The position numbers and the translations under genes are program-made. Positions 26,525 through 35,977 of a stretch of DNA of 64,000 bases are shown piece after piece. Numbering within the stretch: position 1 is the stretch's first letter; every line of letters starts with the position of its first letter. The notes under the pieces were generated by a model that ran no database searches, was not told the DNA's origin, and worked only from the letters and a program-made list of their open reading frames with translations. The DNA is from Chryseobacterium sp. 7 (GTDB lineage Bacteria; Bacteroidota; Bacteroidia; Flavobacteriales; Weeksellaceae), in contig NZ_RCCA01000001.1 of NCBI RefSeq assembly GCF_003663845.1, positions 3,968,001 through 4,032,000 of the forward strand. Reading direction: 5' to 3'.

Positions 26525-26642
26525 GGTTGCCGGTTGCCAGTATGACAGCACAAAAATGCAGCATTAATAAGGGGTTTGGAAAGACCAGCCTGGCAACCAG
26601 ACACCACTTTAGTTGCCACCATGGTTGCCACTTTGGTTGCCA
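26525..26642. repeat. Candidate cos/packaging site with GTTGCC repeats
   Basis: Six copies of a GGTTGCCA-like motif lie just before the small terminase gene. Five are forward (26525, 26532, 26611, 26623, 26635), the last three spaced exactly 12 bp, and one is inverted (26591-26598). In lambda the small terminase binds repeated R sites in cosB right upstream of its gene; here the small subunit also has an N-terminal HTH. The region 26420-26656 has no convincing gene. Confidence 0.55.
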
Positions 26643-26656
26643 CTCACTAAAAAATT

Positions 26657-27196
26657 ATGAAAAAAGAAAAATATTTATCCATAAGAGCATATGCCAAGCG
26701 CGTAGGGGTAAGTCATGCTTCGATTCAGAAGGCCATCAAAGCAGGAAAAATTTCTAAAGGCTATGATTCAGAAACCAAAACCATCAACCCCGATATTGCA
26801 GATCAGGAATACGGTTTTCAGACCGAGATCAAAAAGATCAATGAAAAATTAAAAGAAAATATATCCCAGCAGCAATTGGATGCTTACAGCGGTCTCGATG
26901 TCGTTGAGATACAAATCTCTCATCAGGACACAGCACCCGAAGCCTTGCGAAAGCAAATCATCATTAAAGCGCAGCTCGATCTCTTGAAACTCAAAACAGA
27001 AAGCGGGCAGCTCGTAAACAAAGAAGAAGTGTATAAAGAAATTTACGCCTATGGCAAAGAAATTAGAATGAGTCTGCAAGCTATCCCCGACAGGATCATA
27101 GATCAGCTCCTGACCATGGACCGAAACGATGCCCATAAATTATTAACAGAAAGCATCAACGAATCTTTAATAAAACTTACAACCTATGCTCATTAA
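26657..27196 (+). CDS. Terminase small subunit, Nu1-like
   Basis: This 179-residue protein has an N-terminal helix-turn-helix (YAKRVGVSHASIQKAIKAGK, about 11-30) and a long helical C-terminal part. It should recognise the packaging site and recruit the large subunit. Its end overlaps the large subunit gene by 11 bases. Confidence 0.75.
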   Translation: MKKEKYLSIRAYAKRVGVSHASIQKAIKAGKISKGYDSETKTINPDIADQEYGFQTEIKKINEKLKENISQQQLDAYSGLDVVEIQISHQDTAPEALRKQIIIKAQLDLLKLKTESGQLVNKEEVYKEIYAYGKEIRMSLQAIPDRIIDQLLTMDRNDAHKLLTESINESLIKLTTYAH

Positions 27197-29021
27197 AGGA
27201 TTTTTAGACGCCTTACAACCAGAACCCATACTATCTGTGAGCCAGTGGGCAGATCAAAACCGACTCTTAGACAGTAAAAGTTCAGCAATGCCAGGAAAAT
27301 ACAGAACTTCCATCACTCCGTTTCTCAAAGAGATTATGGATCATCTCGGGGAATATTCTCCTGTAGAGGAAGTTATTGTCATGAAAGGAGCACAGCTGGG
27401 CGTGACCGAGGCTGGAATCAACTGGATAGGCTACACCATTGATGTTTCACCCTGTCCTATGCTTTTTGTAGAACCCACCAAAGAAGTGGTGGAACTGGTA
27501 AGCAAGACCAGAATACAGCCCATGCTCGAAAGCTCGCCCAGCTTGGCACACAAAGTAAAGCCACCAAAGTCCAGAGACAGCGGAAATACCCTGACAAAAA
27601 AAGAATTCCCAGGTGGGATATTGAGGTTAGCGGGAGCCAACAGCGCCGCAGGGCTCAGAAATATGCCCGTCAAAAGACTCATGCTCGATGAGGTAGATGC
27701 TTATCCTGTGGATTTGGATACTGAAGGAAATCCCATTGACCTGGCAAAGAAAAGGACTTCCACATTTGCCAAAAGAAAAATCTTCATTTTATCCACTCCG
27801 GTAACAAAAGGGCTTAGTGTTATTGAGCCCCTGTTTGAGAGTACCGACCAGAGATACTTTTTTCTCCCATGCCCTCATTGCGGAGCTTTGCAGCATTTGA
27901 AATGGGAAAATTTAAAATATCAATACAACAAAAGCTCAAAAGTGGCAAAAGAGGTTTACTACCAGTGTGAACACTGCCAGGAAGGTATTCAGGAATCCGA
28001 AAAAACAAAAATGCTGGAGAGTGGAGTTTGGATACCTACAAAGCCTGAGAATCAAAATAAAAAAAGAGTAGGCTATCATATCAATTCCCTCTATTCCCCT
28101 TTAGGATGGAAAAGCTGGGAGGATTTGGCCATAGAATATGAAGAGGCCATTGGAGATGTCCCGAAAATGAAAACGTTTTACAACACCTCCTTAGGACTGA
28201 CCTATGAAGAAAGCGGAGATAAGCCCCAGTGGGAAGCATTGTATGACCGTAGAGAGGATTACCCAAGAGGAAAAATACCCACTGATGAAATTGCTTTTTT
28301 AACAGCCGGGGTAGATATTCAGAAAGACCGTATCGAACTGGAAATAGTAGGCTGGTGTGAGGGGAAGGTTTCCTACTCCATTGATTATAGAGTGCTAATG
28401 GGGTTTGTGGCAGGTGATGGCAGCGCCCAGGTTTGGCAAAAACTCGATGCCGTCCTGAATGAAACATGGATAAGACCCGACGGCACACAGATGAGTATCA
28501 GAATGATGTGTGTGGACAGTGGAAACTGGTCCAGTGAAGTCTATGCTTTTTGCGGCCGTTATCCCCCTTCAAGAGTCGTCCCCATCAAAGGACGTGACAA
28601 TCAGATTACCATTATTTCTGCTCCAAAAGCCGTGAATGTTACCAGAAAAAACAAATCCGTGGACGGGGTCAAAGTATGGCATGTCGGAGTTTCATTATTG
28701 AAGTCAGAGTTATACGGCTGGTTAAGAGTTAATCCAGGAGATCCAGGGTATTGTCATTTCCCGATGTATGATGAGGCCTACTTCAAAGGACTGACCTCTG
28801 AAGAACTTATTACAACCAAAAATAAAAATGGACACACGGTACAGAGGTGGGTGAAAAAGTTCACCCGAAATGAGCCCCTCGATATCAGGAACTACGCCAG
28901 GGCTGCGGCCCATATGGTCGGCATGGACTCCTTTTCACCCAAACATTGGGAACTCATGCGAAATAAAAGAACCGGAGCAGTTAAAAATAAAGTAAAGAAG
29001 AAATCAGATTTTTGGAATTAA
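27186..29021 (+). CDS. Terminase large subunit, lambda GpA family
   Basis: This 611-residue protein is of normal length for GpA. It has the ATPase Walker A-like motif VMKGAQLGVTEA, an acidic LMLDEVDAY (Walker B), and two zinc knuckle pairs (CPHCG, CEHCQ) in the middle. It cuts and pumps DNA into proheads. GpA-type motors work mostly on cos sites, fitting the repeats upstream. Confidence 0.93.
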   Translation: MLIKGFLDALQPEPILSVSQWADQNRLLDSKSSAMPGKYRTSITPFLKEIMDHLGEYSPVEEVIVMKGAQLGVTEAGINWIGYTIDVSPCPMLFVEPTKEVVELVSKTRIQPMLESSPSLAHKVKPPKSRDSGNTLTKKEFPGGILRLAGANSAAGLRNMPVKRLMLDEVDAYPVDLDTEGNPIDLAKKRTSTFAKRKIFILSTPVTKGLSVIEPLFESTDQRYFFLPCPHCGALQHLKWENLKYQYNKSSKVAKEVYYQCEHCQEGIQESEKTKMLESGVWIPTKPENQNKKRVGYHINSLYSPLGWKSWEDLAIEYEEAIGDVPKMKTFYNTSLGLTYEESGDKPQWEALYDRREDYPRGKIPTDEIAFLTAGVDIQKDRIELEIVGWCEGKVSYSIDYRVLMGFVAGDGSAQVWQKLDAVLNETWIRPDGTQMSIRMMCVDSGNWSSEVYAFCGRYPPSRVVPIKGRDNQITIISAPKAVNVTRKNKSVDGVKVWHVGVSLLKSELYGWLRVNPGDPGYCHFPMYDEAYFKGLTSEELITTKNKNGHTVQRWVKKFTRNEPLDIRNYARAAAHMVGMDSFSPKHWELMRNKRTGAVKNKVKKKSDFWN

Positions 29022-29022
29022 T

Positions 29023-29385
29023 ATGGAAAAACACATCACAATACGCATTCAAATGCCGTTAAGCCTTGCAGAAATGGCCATTCATGCTGCATGTATATAC
29101 TATCAGACCACCCCAGAAGAATTATTTGGAAAAAGTCCTAATCACGAGCATTCAGAAAGAAAATCACTCGTCTATCATTTGTTAAAAACAGAATGCAATA
29201 TGACAGTCCCGGAAATTGCAAGAATAGCCGGTACCAGCCGACAATATGTGAGCTATATGCTCGATCGTGTGGATATCCGCTCAAGATTGTATTTGTCAAA
29301 TGCTTGCCACTACAAAAATATACACCATATTTTCACAACTTTACAGAAAGAACAAAAAAAATGGATGGACCAGAATTCACAATAG
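29023..29385 (+). CDS. Small HTH protein in head operon
   Basis: This 120-residue protein has a clear helix-turn-helix near the end (MTVPEIARIAGTSRQYVSYM, about 62-81), similar to the DNA-binding part of DnaA-like or homeodomain-like proteins. It lies between the terminase and the gpW-like gene, overlapping the latter by 25 bases. It may be a late regulator. Confidence 0.6.
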   Translation: MEKHITIRIQMPLSLAEMAIHAACIYYQTTPEELFGKSPNHEHSERKSLVYHLLKTECNMTVPEIARIAGTSRQYVSYMLDRVDIRSRLYLSNACHYKNIHHIFTTLQKEQKKWMDQNSQ

Positions 29386-29582
29386 AACAGTATTACGCCT
29401 TGAATAAGAGTATCGCACAGGGAACCTTAACTGTTACCTATGGTGATAAAACCGTTACCTACCGCAGCCTTGATGAGATGCTCAGAATCAAAAATCTCAT
29501 CGCAGCAGAATTGGGGCTTATCAAAAAAGACAATGGCCGAAAAGTAGGAGTCTTTAGTAAAAACTGGAAAAAATGTCCTTAG
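29361..29582 (+). CDS. Head-tail joining protein, gpW-like
   Basis: This 73-residue protein, read from ATG 29361, has the length and gene place (between GpA and GpB) of lambda gpW. SLDEMLRIKNLIAAEL is a typical gpW-like helix. It plugs filled heads before tail joining. The longer upstream frame overlaps the HTH gene and is unlikely. Confidence 0.72.
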   Translation: MDGPEFTIEQYYALNKSIAQGTLTVTYGDKTVTYRSLDEMLRIKNLIAAELGLIKKDNGRKVGVFSKNWKKCP

Positions 29583-31030
29583 AATTAAATTTACTCGATA
29601 AAGTAGTTTCTTATTTCAGTCCGCAGTGGGGACTAAAAAGAATACAGCGGCGTAATGCAATGGATATCCTACAAAGAGGGTATGAAGGAGCACGAAAAGA
29701 CCGCCGTACCAAAGGATGGAATGTGAATGATTTTGAACAGGCCGCAAAACTAGCCGAAATTAAAACCCTGAAAAACAGAAGCAGGGACCTCTACCGAAAC
29801 AACCCCTATTCTTTCCGGGCTCACAATTCCATTGCCAACAATACCACCGGAAGAGGCATTGTTCCGGCCATTAAAAATGAACTGCTAAAAAAAATCTGGA
29901 AGGACTGGGCCCATCAGACCTCAGTGGATTTTGACGCCAATTGTAATTTTTATGGATTACAGAACCTTTGCATGAGAACACTCTCTATGCATGGTTCAGT
30001 ACTCATCTTAAGAATTAAAACCAATAATAAAGAACATATTCCATTAGAACTCAAGGTGGTTTCCACTAAATTTTTAGACCTCTCAAAAGATACCATAAAA
30101 ACTTCCACCGGGTCATATATTTCCGGGGGAATTGAGTTTGCTTCCACCGGAAAAAGGAAAGGATACTGGATTTACGATAAGGATCCGGAGCTGGAATATT
30201 CTAAAAGCACATTTTGGAAAGATCAGGATGTGATCCATCTCTTTTTCCAGGACGAACCCGGGCAGATCCATGGAGTTCCATTTGGTTCTCCCTCCATGAT
30301 GAGCTTAAGAGATTTTGACGATTATTCGGATGCGCAGCTGGTAAGACAAAAGATCGCCTCCTGCTTCTCCATATTCATCACCAAGACAGATGCTGAAATG
30401 ATCGGGGCAGACACCCAGGATTATGAAGAGTTTGACAGGGTGGAACCAGGGCTCATTCAGACCTTAGAGCCAGGCAAATCGGTCACTTTTGCTTCCCCTC
30501 CTCCCGCAGACGGGTATGGCGAATATTCCAAAAACGTCCTTACAGGTATTTCAGCAGGCTACGGCATGAGCTATGAAGCCATGACAGGAGATTTAAGCCA
30601 TGTCAATTACTCCAGCGGACGCATGGGGTGGTTAGAATACCAAAGAATGATTGAGACATGGCAGAATTTTATTCTCATCCCTAAATTATGCGCGAAAGTA
30701 TGGCTTTGGTTTGTAGAGGCAGGAAATTTATTAGGCATTCTTCCCAAAGACACGCCTAAAACAGTGGAATGGACCGCCCCGGGTAGAATGATGATTGACC
30801 CTGTAAAAGAAGTGAACGGACTTTTAGCACAGGTAAGAGCCGGATTTATGAGCTGGCAGGAAGCCGTAAGACTTTTAGGCTATGCCCCGGAAGAAATTCT
30901 GGAAGAGATGAAAATTTCTAAAGAATTATTTGACAAGGCAGGCCTTCACCCAAAATCAGATCCCCGATATGATGCGGTAAATCTAAAAAATCAGAGTAAT
31001 GATACAGGTAACAATAGCACACACCAGTAA
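29573..31030 (+). CDS. Portal protein, lambda GpB family
   Basis: This 485-residue protein has a basic N-terminus (RRNAMDILQRGYEGARKDRR) and a typical portal core (ISAGYGMSYEAMTGDLSHVN, YSSGRMGWLEYQ). It forms the dodecameric ring for DNA entry. It overlaps both neighbours, as is usual in packed late operons. Confidence 0.9.
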   Translation: MSLELNLLDKVVSYFSPQWGLKRIQRRNAMDILQRGYEGARKDRRTKGWNVNDFEQAAKLAEIKTLKNRSRDLYRNNPYSFRAHNSIANNTTGRGIVPAIKNELLKKIWKDWAHQTSVDFDANCNFYGLQNLCMRTLSMHGSVLILRIKTNNKEHIPLELKVVSTKFLDLSKDTIKTSTGSYISGGIEFASTGKRKGYWIYDKDPELEYSKSTFWKDQDVIHLFFQDEPGQIHGVPFGSPSMMSLRDFDDYSDAQLVRQKIASCFSIFITKTDAEMIGADTQDYEEFDRVEPGLIQTLEPGKSVTFASPPPADGYGEYSKNVLTGISAGYGMSYEAMTGDLSHVNYSSGRMGWLEYQRMIETWQNFILIPKLCAKVWLWFVEAGNLLGILPKDTPKTVEWTAPGRMMIDPVKEVNGLLAQVRAGFMSWQEAVRLLGYAPEEILEEMKISKELFDKAGLHPKSDPRYDAVNLKNQSNDTGNNSTHQ

Positions 31031-31676
31031 TGGCCTCAACTTTTTGCAGAGACAATTAGAGGACAGAAATCTTAAGAAAGCCAGCACAAGGGCCCTAAAT
31101 AAAGCAATTGCAAAAGGTAACACCCATTATAGGCGAATGATTTCTGAATATTATAACATTAAGCCTATTGATATCAGAAATTCTATTGTGCTGAAAAAAG
31201 CAACCTATTCACAGAATGAGGCTTCTATCTCAGGAAATTTCAAACCCTTGAGCTTATCCAGGTTTGGTCCACAGTTTGTTAATGGCCGAAGTGTTATTTC
31301 TATTCGCTCGGTGAGAAATAAAGAAACAGGAAGAAGAACTTTACAGCAAAGAACCCGAAATGCAAGGAAAAACGAGCAAGCCGGTGGAGGGGTTTCTATT
31401 GAGATCAAAAAAGGAAGCAGAAAAGTTATTCCTTATGCTTTCTTAACAAAATCATCGGCAAATACCGGAGTTGAAAAACAAATTTTTGCCAGAGGAAAAT
31501 ACGCCGGAGGAAAATTCGAGAAAGCAAAAGAAAGATTCCCCATTACCGCCATGAAAACCACTTCTGTTTTTGGGATTTTGACTAATGACCCTATTCAAAG
31601 AAAAATAGAAACAGAATCTAAAGAAACTCTGCAAAGAGAGTTTGAAAGACAAATTTATTTATTAATAAGAAGATAA
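30999..31676 (+). CDS. Minor tail protein, GpZ-like
   Basis: This 225-residue, strongly basic protein resembles the prophage minor tail protein Z family (ASTRALNKAIAKGNTHYRRM near the N-terminus). It is placed before the restriction-modification insert. In lambda, gpZ acts at the head-proximal tail end. It starts inside the end of the portal gene. Confidence 0.65.
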   Translation: MIQVTIAHTSNGLNFLQRQLEDRNLKKASTRALNKAIAKGNTHYRRMISEYYNIKPIDIRNSIVLKKATYSQNEASISGNFKPLSLSRFGPQFVNGRSVISIRSVRNKETGRRTLQQRTRNARKNEQAGGGVSIEIKKGSRKVIPYAFLTKSSANTGVEKQIFARGKYAGGKFEKAKERFPITAMKTTSVFGILTNDPIQRKIETESKETLQREFERQIYLLIRR

Positions 31677-31685
31677 CGTTTCGCT

Positions 31686-31707
31686 GTTTTGCAAAGTGGC
31701 GGATTGT
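31686..31707. repeat. Left imperfect repeat flanking the R-M cassette
   Basis: This 22-bp segment starting GTTTTGCA matches 33961-33982 at 18 of 22 positions. The pair encloses the inverted restriction-modification genes and may mark how they inserted. The stretch 31708-31803 also has an inverted repeat (GTATG...CATAC, 31705-31775 region), but no gene. Confidence 0.4.
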
Positions 31708-31803
31708 ATGCACAACTGTTGATACGAAGCAGTTCGCATTCATACACCTCACATTGGCGAGGCATTATAGGCAGGCTACCTGTCAGCGTACTATTGACCG
31801 ACC

Positions 31804-32775
31804 TTAACCAATAAACAACTGATTTGAGAAAAGAGAGTGAGGTGCGGATACTAAATTAATATCAAACTTTAAAGATGGCTCAATCCGAGAACTTGCATTA
31901 TGAATACGGAAAGAAATTTGCCAACCTTCACTTAACGTTACTAAAATAGTTGTCTTTGAATTATCTTGGTAAACTACTTCAATCAAACGGTTTGGTAGTT
32001 TCAGACGCTGAATTTTTGCTTTTGGTTTTACGCTTTCAAAAGGTAAATTCAATGTTCCGTGTAAATTATAGGCTTGAATTTCGACCTTGTTTTTACCTTT
32101 TATGACTTTGTAAAAATCTTGATTACCAATCAAATACTTAATTAAATTTTCGGCTACAATTCCAGGGTTTTCGTTATCCAAACGCAATAATTCTTTCTTA
32201 AAAGCATCCAAAACAGGAACATAAACGGATGTATGATAATCGCCTAAGGTATCCCATTTTTGGGTTGCTTTGCTTGCTGTTCTCAGCTTTGCCAAATTAT
32301 CGAAAACAGGTTTGACTTCTTGGAAATATTCAGCAGAACAAGGAAAGCCTAACCACTTTTGACCAAAATCAATATCGTTTGACAAACGAGAATGTTTTAC
32401 GGCTCTATGATTGTTTTTTGCCGAAACTCCTATTTCCCATTTTTGCAATGAGCGAATAGCCAAAACATCGCGAACATCACCGGTTTGACCAGCTTTGTCG
32501 GCTACAATCTCGAGTTGTAGAATATCTTCATCACTAATTCCGTTTGATAAACGTGGCTCAATATCAAGTAAAAAATTTACCGCAAAACTTGCCACTAATT
32601 TGTAATGACTTTGTTCCTTTTCGTCAAAGCTTGTAAAACATTTCAAAGCAGTTTTGTAAGGTTCATTTTCAACAAATGAAACAGAAGTTAGCACTCTTAA
32701 ACGTTCTAAAAACTCGATTAGCAAAGCATATTCAAATGCTTTTCCGTTTATGGTTTGGGTTGCAATTTTTGACAT
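31804..32775 (-). CDS. Type II restriction endonuclease, HaeIII family
   Basis: This 323-residue protein resembles R.HaeIII along the central block (GDVRDVLAIRS, KWEIGVSAKNNHRAVKHSRL, KWLGFPCS). Family enzymes cut GGCC. It overlaps the methylase stop by one base (TAATG on the minus strand), so methylase is made first and the endonuclease follows by coupling. The cassette stands opposite to the late phage genes and is A+T-richer. It would protect the lysogen from other phages and stabilise the prophage. Confidence 0.85.
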   Translation of the reverse strand: MSKIATQTINGKAFEYALLIEFLERLRVLTSVSFVENEPYKTALKCFTSFDEKEQSHYKLVASFAVNFLLDIEPRLSNGISDEDILQLEIVADKAGQTGDVRDVLAIRSLQKWEIGVSAKNNHRAVKHSRLSNDIDFGQKWLGFPCSAEYFQEVKPVFDNLAKLRTASKATQKWDTLGDYHTSVYVPVLDAFKKELLRLDNENPGIVAENLIKYLIGNQDFYKVIKGKNKVEIQAYNLHGTLNLPFESVKPKAKIQRLKLPNRLIEVVYQDNSKTTILVTLSEGWQISFRIHNASSRIEPSLKFDINLVSAPHSLFSNQLFIG

Positions 32776-33866
32776 TATACTGTTACTCGGTTTACAATTT
32801 CATTCAGTTTTTCAATTACAACATTTCCATTGTATTCAGTAGAAATAGGTTTTTGAACAACTTTATTAATAACGTTCAAATGATCTAAATCAGCATAAAT
32901 CTTTTCTGCCAAAATCACACCCATTCTAACAGGAACAGCATTTCCAATCATTTTGTAACCAGCGGATACACTGCTATATTCAAATGAAAAAGTATCCGGA
33001 AAAGTTTGAATTCTTGCACATTCCCGAACACTTAATCTTCGATATAAATGTTCTTGACCTTTCACAAATTCACGCAAATTTTGTTCAATAAGTTTCATTT
33101 TTGGAGCTTGTGGGTGGATTGGTGCATGACGACCACCAGCTTGGATTGTAAATGACACTTCATCCCAAGAGCGAACCCTATTTCTTGACATAAACATCGA
33201 CGAAAAACCACCAATCATATATTCATGGTTTGATACTTTGCAGTCTTTTCCATTGGTATAGTTCCCTTCTTTTGCAGGTAAGGCAGTATCTTTTAAATCA
33301 CTAATTGCTTTTTCAAGAGTAATTTTGTTTTCTAACGTTGTGGGTCTTGGAAAGGTGAATTTAATTCCCAAATCTTTACGATAACCTATAAAAAAAACAC
33401 GTTTCCTATCTTGTGGAACGCCATAATCTGAGACATTCAATAACTGAAATGACAAGTCGTAGCCTATATCAGTAAACATCTGTTTTATGTTTGCTAACGC
33501 TTCTTTATGAGCAGGCAACAACATTCCAGACACATTTTCAGCCAAGAAAAATTTAGGTTTCTTATCTGCTAAAATTCGCATAAATTCATAAAAAAGCTGA
33601 CCTCTTTTATCTGCAATTCCTCGCTTTGAACCAGCCTCCGACCAGCTTTGACAAGGAGGTCCGCCAATAATTCCATCACAATCAGGAACTTCATTTGATG
33701 GAATATCGACAATACTTCTTCTATCTAAAATTGTGTTTTTATGGTTCTTTTCATAGGTTGCCCAAATTTCTTTATCATATTCATTTGCCCAAACGACATC
33801 AAAACCAGCTTTCTCAAACCCTAAATCAAGACCACCTGCACCTGCAAAAAACGATACGACTTTCAT
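32775..33866 (-). CDS. Cytosine-C5 DNA methyltransferase, M.HaeIII-like
   Basis: This 363-residue protein shows all main motifs of C5 methylases: I (FFAGAGGLDLGF), IV with catalytic Cys72 (GGPPCQSWS), VI (AENVSGM), VIII (MSRNRVRSW), IX (RECARIQTFPDTF) and X (GYKMIGNAVP). Over its length it is strikingly like M.HaeIII, which modifies the internal C of GGCC. GGCC sites are present in the prophage (for example 25-28 in copy 1), so it needs this protection. Confidence 0.92.
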   Translation of the reverse strand: MKVVSFFAGAGGLDLGFEKAGFDVVWANEYDKEIWATYEKNHKNTILDRRSIVDIPSNEVPDCDGIIGGPPCQSWSEAGSKRGIADKRGQLFYEFMRILADKKPKFFLAENVSGMLLPAHKEALANIKQMFTDIGYDLSFQLLNVSDYGVPQDRKRVFFIGYRKDLGIKFTFPRPTTLENKITLEKAISDLKDTALPAKEGNYTNGKDCKVSNHEYMIGGFSSMFMSRNRVRSWDEVSFTIQAGGRHAPIHPQAPKMKLIEQNLREFVKGQEHLYRRLSVRECARIQTFPDTFSFEYSSVSAGYKMIGNAVPVRMGVILAEKIYADLDHLNVINKVVQKPISTEYNGNVVIEKLNEIVNRVTV

Positions 33867-33892
33867 ACCTTGGAAATTTAATTATTCAACAA

Positions 33893-33925
33893 CAAACTTA
33901 CTAATTTAAAAACATTTCGCCCAAA
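33893..33925 (-). promoter_or_regulatory. Promoter of the R-M cassette
   Basis: On the minus strand TTTG (33922-33925), 21 bases, then TAAGTTTG (33893-33900) is an exact match to the Bacteroidota promoter pattern. The methylase ATG is 27 bases further, leaving a short leader. Confidence 0.78.
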
Positions 33926-33960
33926 TTATGAGCGGGAAAATTGACCAGTCTATAACAAGA

Positions 33961-33982
33961 GTTTTGCATAATGGCGGTGTGT
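33961..33982. repeat. Right imperfect repeat flanking the R-M cassette
   Basis: Partner of 31686-31707 (18 of 22 positions alike, both starting GTTTTGCA and sharing TGGCGG). It overlaps an ATG at 33971 that would lengthen the capsid gene; this ATG is probably part of the insertion footprint, not the true start. Confidence 0.4.
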
Positions 33983-34030
33983 CAAATATTTAGCAAATAT
34001 AATTTGAATACGAATTCTTTGTTTTGTATC

Positions 34031-35950
34031 ATGAAAAAGGCAAAAGTTTCCTTATCCTACGTCAGGGCTTCAATACCCGAGAACAGCTTCAATGAAAAGA
34101 ACAACACCATTGAGGTGGTTTTCGCTACAGAAACTCCAGTAAAAAGGTATGACTGGAATGAAGGATGCTATTTCAATGAAGTTCTCGAGATTTCCAAAGA
34201 TGCCATCAATTTTGAAAGACTCAATAGAGGACTTTCTGTTTTGGACTCCCATCAATCCTATGGACTGGAAAATATTCTGGGCGTGGTAGAGTCTGCCTGG
34301 ATCGATGAAAACACCAAAGAAGCCAAAGCCATTATCAGACTTTCCAGCACGGAAAAAGATGCAGATATCATTTCTAAAATCAAACAGGGCATCATCCGTC
34401 ATATGAGCGTTGGCTACAAGATAGACCAGTACACCGTTTCAAAAAATGGCAAAGAAATTCCAGAGTATAGAGCCACCCAATGGACACCCAACGAATTATC
34501 ACTGGTACCCGTTCCGGCAGACTTTAATTCCGGAATACGATCTCAGCAAAAAGAAGAACATTTTAATTTAATTGATATAATGGACCAAGATAATATCACA
34601 GCGGATGAAGTCCCAACACCGCCAAAAGTTCAGGCAACACCCACTCCTGAACCCAAAGTAAATGAATCAGAGGTAAGAGCAGAGGCTGTTGCCCAGGAAA
34701 GACAAAGAGCAATGGATATTTCAGAGGTCTGCCAGCGGGCAGGCTTAGAAACAGCCTTCACAGATTCACTCATAAAAAACGGCACCTCGCTGCATGATGC
34801 CAGGGCATTAATCATCGATGAAGTAGCCAAAAGAGCCAATCCGGCGCCCGTAGCAGCTCCCCCGCCAGCAGAAGTGGCGCAAGATGAAGCCCAGAAAAAA
34901 AGAAACTCAATGGTAGAAGGAATTGTGGCAAGAGCTATTCCCGGATCTATAGACCTTAAAGGAAACGAAAAAGCGCTACAGTTCAGAAACATGAGACTTC
35001 TCGATGTAGCCAAAGACAGATTAACAGCAGCGGGTGAAAACTTCTCGATGTTAAGTGAACAGGAAATGGTAAAAAGAGCATGGGCTACCACAGACTTCCC
35101 CACCCTCTTATCCCTGGCCTTTGACAGATCCCTCAGAAGGTTCTATGAAGGCTACGCCGATGAGTGGAGATTCATCGCAAGGCAGGAAAACGCTACCGAT
35201 TTCAGAGAAAAAACAGGAATCAAAGTCGATGGTGCTGTGTCTTTTGATGAAATTCCCGAAGGAGGAGAATACAAAGAAAGCAATATCCTTCAGGCGGAAG
35301 ATGCCAAAATAAAACTTAAAAAATTCGGAAGAAAATACAGCATCAGCGATATTGCCATTATCAATGATGATTTGAGTGTCTTCAGCAGACTGCCACAAAT
35401 TATGGCACTGGGAGCCCAGCAATTCCAAAGTGATTTAGTTTGGTCCAATATCACCGATAACAAAAATGCGCCGGACGGAAAGGCTTTATTTCATGCTGAC
35501 CATAAAAATTACGATGCCACAGGAGCCCCTCTCACCACCGATGCATTAAGCATTGCAAGAACCGCTATGAGAAGGCAGAAATCCCCCGCAGGATTAAAAT
35601 TAGGAATTAAACCCCAGTATCTGTTAGTACCCCCGGAATTACAAACCACCGCAGAAAGACTCGTATCAGCAGTACTGGCTACCGAAACCGGAAATGTTAA
35701 CGTTTTCGCAGGGCAGCTCAAGGTCATGGTAAGCGATCAGCTCGAAGATCCCAAAGCATGGTACCTCCTGGCAGATCCTTCAGCCATTTCAGCAGACGGC
35801 ATCGTGTACGCTTACCTCAATGGTCAGGGAGGACTTAAAACAGAATCAAGAGTCAACTGGGATACCGATGCCCTGGAAGTAAAAGGATCCATGGCTTTTG
35901 CCACCGCCGTATGGGGATGGGAAGGATGGTATAAAAACAAAGGAAAATAA
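34031..35950 (+). CDS. Prohead protease fused to major capsid protein
   Basis: This 639-residue fusion is read from ATG 34031; an in-frame ATG at 33971 lies in the R-M flank. Residues 1-180 are a U35-type prohead protease (VLDSHQSYGLENILG with the likely catalytic His, IIRHMSVGYKI). A Pro/Glu/Gln-rich scaffold-like link follows (about 180-290), and the rest is a Mu GpT-like major capsid protein (ADHKNYDATGAPL, WGWEGWYKNKGK). Fusion gives a fixed ratio of protease, scaffold and shell and implies self-cleavage. Confidence 0.85.
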   Translation: MKKAKVSLSYVRASIPENSFNEKNNTIEVVFATETPVKRYDWNEGCYFNEVLEISKDAINFERLNRGLSVLDSHQSYGLENILGVVESAWIDENTKEAKAIIRLSSTEKDADIISKIKQGIIRHMSVGYKIDQYTVSKNGKEIPEYRATQWTPNELSLVPVPADFNSGIRSQQKEEHFNLIDIMDQDNITADEVPTPPKVQATPTPEPKVNESEVRAEAVAQERQRAMDISEVCQRAGLETAFTDSLIKNGTSLHDARALIIDEVAKRANPAPVAAPPPAEVAQDEAQKKRNSMVEGIVARAIPGSIDLKGNEKALQFRNMRLLDVAKDRLTAAGENFSMLSEQEMVKRAWATTDFPTLLSLAFDRSLRRFYEGYADEWRFIARQENATDFREKTGIKVDGAVSFDEIPEGGEYKESNILQAEDAKIKLKKFGRKYSISDIAIINDDLSVFSRLPQIMALGAQQFQSDLVWSNITDNKNAPDGKALFHADHKNYDATGAPLTTDALSIARTAMRRQKSPAGLKLGIKPQYLLVPPELQTTAERLVSAVLATETGNVNVFAGQLKVMVSDQLEDPKAWYLLADPSAISADGIVYAYLNGQGGLKTESRVNWDTDALEVKGSMAFATAVWGWEGWYKNKGK

Positions 35951-35977
35951 TTTTTTTTCTAAAAATTACAATTAAAC

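Noticed and set aside
26527..26757. 76-codon frame over the GTTGCC repeats
   Set aside because: It is made of repeat-encoded His/Gly/Cys patterns and overlaps the small terminase start in another frame.
31677..33970. Insertion sequence carrying the R-M genes
   Set aside because: No transposase and no terminal inverted repeats; only weak direct repeats flank it.
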